Shown in pieces: positions 3,718-6,954 of a DNA stretch of 6,954 nucleotides. The stretch spans positions 1 to 6,954 of the forward strand of contig JACCUF010000353.1 of the NCBI GenBank assembly GCA_013811975.1, read 5' to 3'. The stretch's first letter is position 1; every line of letters begins with the position of its first letter. A program made the translations under genes and the position numbers. This DNA is from Geodermatophilaceae bacterium (GTDB taxonomy: Bacteria > Actinomycetota > Actinomycetes > Mycobacteriales > Geodermatophilaceae). The notes under the pieces were generated by a model, which was not told the DNA's origin, did not search any database, and was given only the letters and a program-made list of their open reading frames with translations.

Positions 3718-6200
3718 CCGTCACCGAAGACCGCGTCCAAGCCTCCGGTCACTCAGCCACCGACCGCGAGGTCGGCAAGTCCCGCAAACGCAAGGAGGAC
3801 CTTCGCCTGCTCACCGGCAGGACCACATGGACCGACAACCACAGCCTGCCCGGCATGCTGCACATGGCCATCCTGCGCAGCCCGGTCGCGCACGCAAAGA
3901 TCACGAACGTCGACGTGTCCGGTGCGCTCGATCGTCCCGGCGTTATTGCAGCCTTTTCCGGCCAGGACTTCGCCGAAGAGCAGGGTGTCATCCCCTGCGC
4001 GTGGCCGGTCACCCCGGACATGGTCAACCCGGGCCATCCCTCGATCGCGGTGGGTCAGGTCAATCACGTCGGCGAGGCGGTTGCCATCGTGCTCGCCCGT
4101 ACGAAGGCCGCCGCCCAAGACGCGTTAGAGGCGATCGACGTCGACTACGAGGCCCTGCCGGTGGTTCTCGACATGGAGGAGACCGTCAAGGACGGGGCGG
4201 ACCTGGTGCACTCCCACACCGAGTCCAACACCAGCTTCCGCTGGGTCTTCGACGCCGGCGAGGCCGGAACGGGTACGTCCACCGACGAGGCATTCTCCGG
4301 TGCCGAGGTCACCGTCAGTCGTCGCTTCATCCAGCAGCGACTGATCCCGGCGTTCATGGAGCCACGCTCGTCCCTAGCCGACTTCCAGGGCGAGGGCGTG
4401 ACCCTGTGGTCGGCTACCCAGGTCCCGCACATCCTTCGCCTGATGATCGCGCTGAGCCTGGGAATCCCCGAACACAAGGTGCGGGTCATCGCCCCCGACG
4501 TGGGCGGGGGCTTCGGCGGGAAGCTCCAGGTCACCCCGGAGGAGTTCTTGGTCATCCTGGCTTCTCGGCGGGTGGGCAAGCCGGTGAAGTACACCGAGTC
4601 CCGCAGTGAGTCGCTGCTCTCGGCACATCACGGGCGGGACCAGATCCAGTACATCGACATCGCCGCCAAGCGGGACGGCACGGTGACCGGGCTTCGGGTC
4701 CGGCTGCTCGCGGACATGGGCGCCTACTTGCGGCTGGTCAGCCCCGGCGTACCGATCCTCGGGGCTTTCATGTACCCGGCCATCTACAAATTCCCGGCCT
4801 ACAACTTCACCTGCGACGGGGTCTTCACGAACAAGACACCGACCGATGCCTACCGCGGTGCCGGCCGGCCCGAGGCGACCTTCGCGATCGAGCGGATCAT
4901 GGATGAGCTCGCGGCCGAGCTCGACATGGACCCGATGGAGTTGCGCCGCAAGAACTGGATAACCCACGAGGAGTTCCCGTTCACCACTGTCGCGGGCCTG
5001 ACCTACGACAGCGGCAACTACGAGGCGGCCACCGACAAGGCGCTGGAGATGTTCGGCTGGGACGACTTGCGCGCCGAGCAGCAGCAGCGTCGCGATGCCG
5101 GCGATCCGATCCAGCTGGGCCTGGGGATCTCGACCTTCACCGAGATGTGCGGACTGGCACCGTCGCGGGTGCTCGGTTCGCTGTCGTACGGCGCTGGCGG
5201 ATGGGAGACGGCCTCGATCCGGATGCTACCCAGCGGCAAGGTCGAGGTGGTCACCGGCTCGAGTCCCCACGGGCAGGGGCATGACACGGCATGGAGCCAG
5301 ATCGTCGCCGATCAACTCGGGGTCGGCTTCGATGACGTTGAAGTCCTGCACGGTGACACCGCGTCCTCCCCGCGGGGGCTGGACAGTTATGGGTCGCGCT
5401 CGCTGGTGGTCGGCGGCATCGCCGTGGTCAAGGCCGCAGAAAAGGTGGTAGCCAAGGCGCGCAAGATTGCCGCGCACCTGCTCGAGGCCAACGAGGACGA
5501 CTTGGACTTCAAGGACGGCTCGTTCAGCGTCCGGGGTACGCCGGACACCAAGATCGGCATCCAGGAGACCGCGCTCGCGGTCTTCGCCGCGCACAACTAT
5601 CCCGAGGGCATCGAGCCGAGCTTGGACTCCGAGGCCACCTTTGACCCGGTGAACTTCTCCTTCCCGCACGGGACCCACCTGTGTGCGACCGAGGTGGACA
5701 CCGAGACCGGACGGGTCACGATCCGCAAGTACGTGTGCGTCGACGACGTTGGTGAGCTGGTCAACCCGCTGATCGTCGAGGGCCAGGTGCACGGCGGGCT
5801 GGCCCAGGGCATCGCCCAGGCGATGTTCGAAGAGGCGGTGTACGACGCGGAAGGCAACCTGACCACTGGGACGTTCGTGGACTACACGATTCCCAGCGCA
5901 ACCGACCTGCCGCACTTCGACACCGCCAACACCGTGACCGCATCAACCACGAACCCCTTGGGGGTCAAGGGAGTTGGTGAAGCGGGCTGCATCGCCTCCA
6001 CGCCCGCTGTTGTGAACGCTGTTGTGGATGCTGTCCGGCACCGTGGGGTCAACGACGTACAGATGCCGATGACTCCCGAGCGGGTTTGGCGTGCTCTGCA
6101 AGGTGATCAAGACAGCGAACGGGCCGCCGAGGGCACGAATGCCTACGGCGGCGCGACCACCGAGGACGAGAAGCTGCTCGACACCGGAGGCCCATCATGA
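3714..6200 (+). CDS. coxL: CO-dehydrogenase-like (form II) molybdenum hydroxylase, large Mo-cofactor subunit
   Basis: An 828-residue catalytic subunit of the xanthine oxidase family, which hydroxylates a substrate with water-derived oxygen at a molybdopterin cytosine dinucleotide centre. Seen: an N-terminal a/b hammerhead domain (about 24-140; RKEDLRLLTGRTTWTDN near 25-41), Q236 in SATQVPHILR (equivalent of CoxL Q240 by motif), GGGFGGK at 264-270, AYRGAGR at 379-385, HGQGHDT at 519-525, and the catalytic glutamate E756 in GVKGVGEAG. AYRGAGR is the form II signature; form I CO dehydrogenases have AYRCSFR with the Cu-binding cysteine, absent here. The true substrate is unknown: CO is unlikely, and an aldehyde, N-heterocycle or similar compound is possible. 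Start ATG 3714 has GGGAGA at 3702-3707; the open frame further upstream overlaps coxS and is not native. A polar, acidic tail of about 33 residues (796-828) extends past the usual end. It has one TTA codon (4125-4127). Its stop overlaps coxM (ATGA). Confidence 0.95.
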   Translation: MTVTEDRVQASGHSATDREVGKSRKRKEDLRLLTGRTTWTDNHSLPGMLHMAILRSPVAHAKITNVDVSGALDRPGVIAAFSGQDFAEEQGVIPCAWPVTPDMVNPGHPSIAVGQVNHVGEAVAIVLARTKAAAQDALEAIDVDYEALPVVLDMEETVKDGADLVHSHTESNTSFRWVFDAGEAGTGTSTDEAFSGAEVTVSRRFIQQRLIPAFMEPRSSLADFQGEGVTLWSATQVPHILRLMIALSLGIPEHKVRVIAPDVGGGFGGKLQVTPEEFLVILASRRVGKPVKYTESRSESLLSAHHGRDQIQYIDIAAKRDGTVTGLRVRLLADMGAYLRLVSPGVPILGAFMYPAIYKFPAYNFTCDGVFTNKTPTDAYRGAGRPEATFAIERIMDELAAELDMDPMELRRKNWITHEEFPFTTVAGLTYDSGNYEAATDKALEMFGWDDLRAEQQQRRDAGDPIQLGLGISTFTEMCGLAPSRVLGSLSYGAGGWETASIRMLPSGKVEVVTGSSPHGQGHDTAWSQIVADQLGVGFDDVEVLHGDTASSPRGLDSYGSRSLVVGGIAVVKAAEKVVAKARKIAAHLLEANEDDLDFKDGSFSVRGTPDTKIGIQETALAVFAAHNYPEGIEPSLDSEATFDPVNFSFPHGTHLCATEVDTETGRVTIRKYVCVDDVGELVNPLIVEGQVHGGLAQGIAQAMFEEAVYDAEGNLTTGTFVDYTIPSATDLPHFDTANTVTASTTNPLGVKGVGEAGCIASTPAVVNAVVDAVRHRGVNDVQMPMTPERVWRALQGDQDSERAAEGTNAYGGATTEDEKLLDTGGPS

Positions 6201-6954
6201 TCCCGTCCGCGTTCGACTACGTACGGCCGTCCTCGGTCGAGGACGCAGTCTCGGCGCTGGCCGCGGCCGGTGAAGACGCGAAGATCATGGCCGGGGGCCA
6301 GTCGCTTCTGCCGATCATGCGGCTGCGGCTGGGCAACCCGTCGACGGTGATCGATCTCGGCGGCATCGCGGAACTGCGTGGCGTACGCGAGGACGGCGAC
6401 GCGATCGTGATCGGCGCGATGACCACGCACGCCGACATCCTCAAGGACCCGCTGATCGCCGAGCACGCCAAGTTGATCGCGCAGGCCACTCATACCGTGG
6501 CGGACCCTGCCGTACGGCACCGAGGCACGTTCGGCGGGGCCTTGGCGCACGCCGACCCGGCGGGTGACCTGCCGGCAGTCGCGGTCGCTCTCGAAGCGCA
6601 GTTTGTGATCGTCGGTCCCAGCGGATCTCGTACGGTGCCGGCGAGTGAGTTCTTCGTCGACTACCTCGAGACGGCACTGGCCGACGACGAGGTGCTCACC
6701 GAGATCCGAGTGCCCAAGCACACCGGCTGGGGCAGTTCGTACGAGAAGTTCAACCGCGTCGCGCAGGCCTGGGCCATGGTCGGCGTCGCGGCACTGGTTC
6801 GCAGCGACGGCGGGTCCATCAGCGAGGCCCGGATCGGTCTGACCAACATGGGTCCGACCCCGATTCGCGCGACGGCGGTGGAGCAGGCCCTTACCGGCTC
6901 GTCCGGCGATGAAGCGGTGGGTCACGCCGCTGCTCATGCCGGTGAGGGTGCCTC
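6197..6954 (+). CDS. coxM: CO-dehydrogenase-like molybdenum hydroxylase, medium FAD subunit (partial)
   Basis: The first 252 residues are in the window; the family is usually near 290, so only the end is missing. The protein takes electrons from CoxS onto FAD and hands them to a quinone or another acceptor. The N-terminal FAD-binding domain starts FDYVRPSSVEDAVSAL and has the first FAD motif AGGQSLLPIM at 32-41. The second is RGTFGGALAHADPAGD at 109-124, where the usual TIGG is TFGG, a conservative change. The CO_deh_flav_C domain begins at about residue 177, with YEKFNRVAQAWAMVGVAALV. Start ATG 6197 overlaps the coxL stop and has GGAGG at 6186-6190. With coxS and coxL the order is S-L-M, as in form II operons; form I operons run M-S-L. 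Maturation genes (coxD/E/F/G type) may follow outside the window. Confidence 0.93.
   Translation, partial: MIPSAFDYVRPSSVEDAVSALAAAGEDAKIMAGGQSLLPIMRLRLGNPSTVIDLGGIAELRGVREDGDAIVIGAMTTHADILKDPLIAEHAKLIAQATHTVADPAVRHRGTFGGALAHADPAGDLPAVAVALEAQFVIVGPSGSRTVPASEFFVDYLETALADDEVLTEIRVPKHTGWGSSYEKFNRVAQAWAMVGVAALVRSDGGSISEARIGLTNMGPTPIRATAVEQALTGSSGDEAVGHAAAHAGEGA

Noticed and set aside
5226..5915. 229-codon frame antisense to coxL
   Set aside because: It lies entirely within the conserved coxL coding sequence and shows no domain, ribosome site or plausible composition.
6143..6937. 264-codon frame antisense to coxM
   Set aside because: The + strand frame from 6197 has FAD motifs and an ATGA overlap with coxL; the antisense frame is its mirror artefact.
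1..6954. CRISPR array, insertion sequence or integrase
   Set aside because: No regularly spaced repeats and no transposase or integrase motifs were seen on either strand.

Overview
High-GC, densely coded DNA with frequent GTG starts and stop/start (ATGA) overlaps. The gene types point to an Actinomycetota chromosome: a NarL-type two-component system, a YczE-type membrane protein, a GAF-domain regulator with a C-terminal winged helix, and a three-subunit molybdenum hydroxylase operon. I cannot name a genus.

Layout. (1) Positions 1-780, + strand: the last 30 codons of a probable sensor histidine kinase, then its NarL/FixJ-type response regulator (139-780). They are joined by an odd junction: a possible 16-codon mini-ORF with ATGA overlaps at both ends, inside a perfect 12-bp inverted repeat. 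(2) Positions 806-1408, - strand: a YczE-family membrane protein, convergent with the response regulator; the 25-nt gap shows no terminator I can support. (3) Positions 1409-1608: a 200-bp divergent promoter region dominated by a 65-bp inverted repeat (1429-1493), which may be a dispersed palindromic element or an operator. (4) Positions 1609-2931, + strand: a 440-aa regulator with an AcoR-like N-terminus and GAF domain joined to a winged-helix DNA-binding domain, without the sigma-54 AAA+ module of AcoR. (5) Positions 2932-3159: a 228-bp regulatory gap with small hairpins, a 21-bp operator-like dyad and a perfect 16-bp palindrome just before a strong Shine-Dalgarno. (6) Positions 3160 to the window end: an S-L-M operon for a CO-dehydrogenase-like molybdenum hydroxylase: small 2[2Fe-2S] subunit, large molybdopterin-cytosine-dinucleotide subunit and medium FAD subunit (cut by the window end). 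The three genes overlap by ATGA.

The active-site loop of the large subunit reads AYRGAGR, not the AYRCSFR type of true (form I) CO dehydrogenases, and the gene order S-L-M is also that of form II. The enzyme is therefore best described as a form II cox-like hydroxylase of unknown substrate. Electrons would run from substrate at the Mo centre of CoxL through two [2Fe-2S] clusters of CoxS to FAD in CoxM. The GAF regulator immediately upstream, on the same strand, is the obvious candidate to sense the substrate or a related small molecule and to control this operon; that link is inferred from position only.
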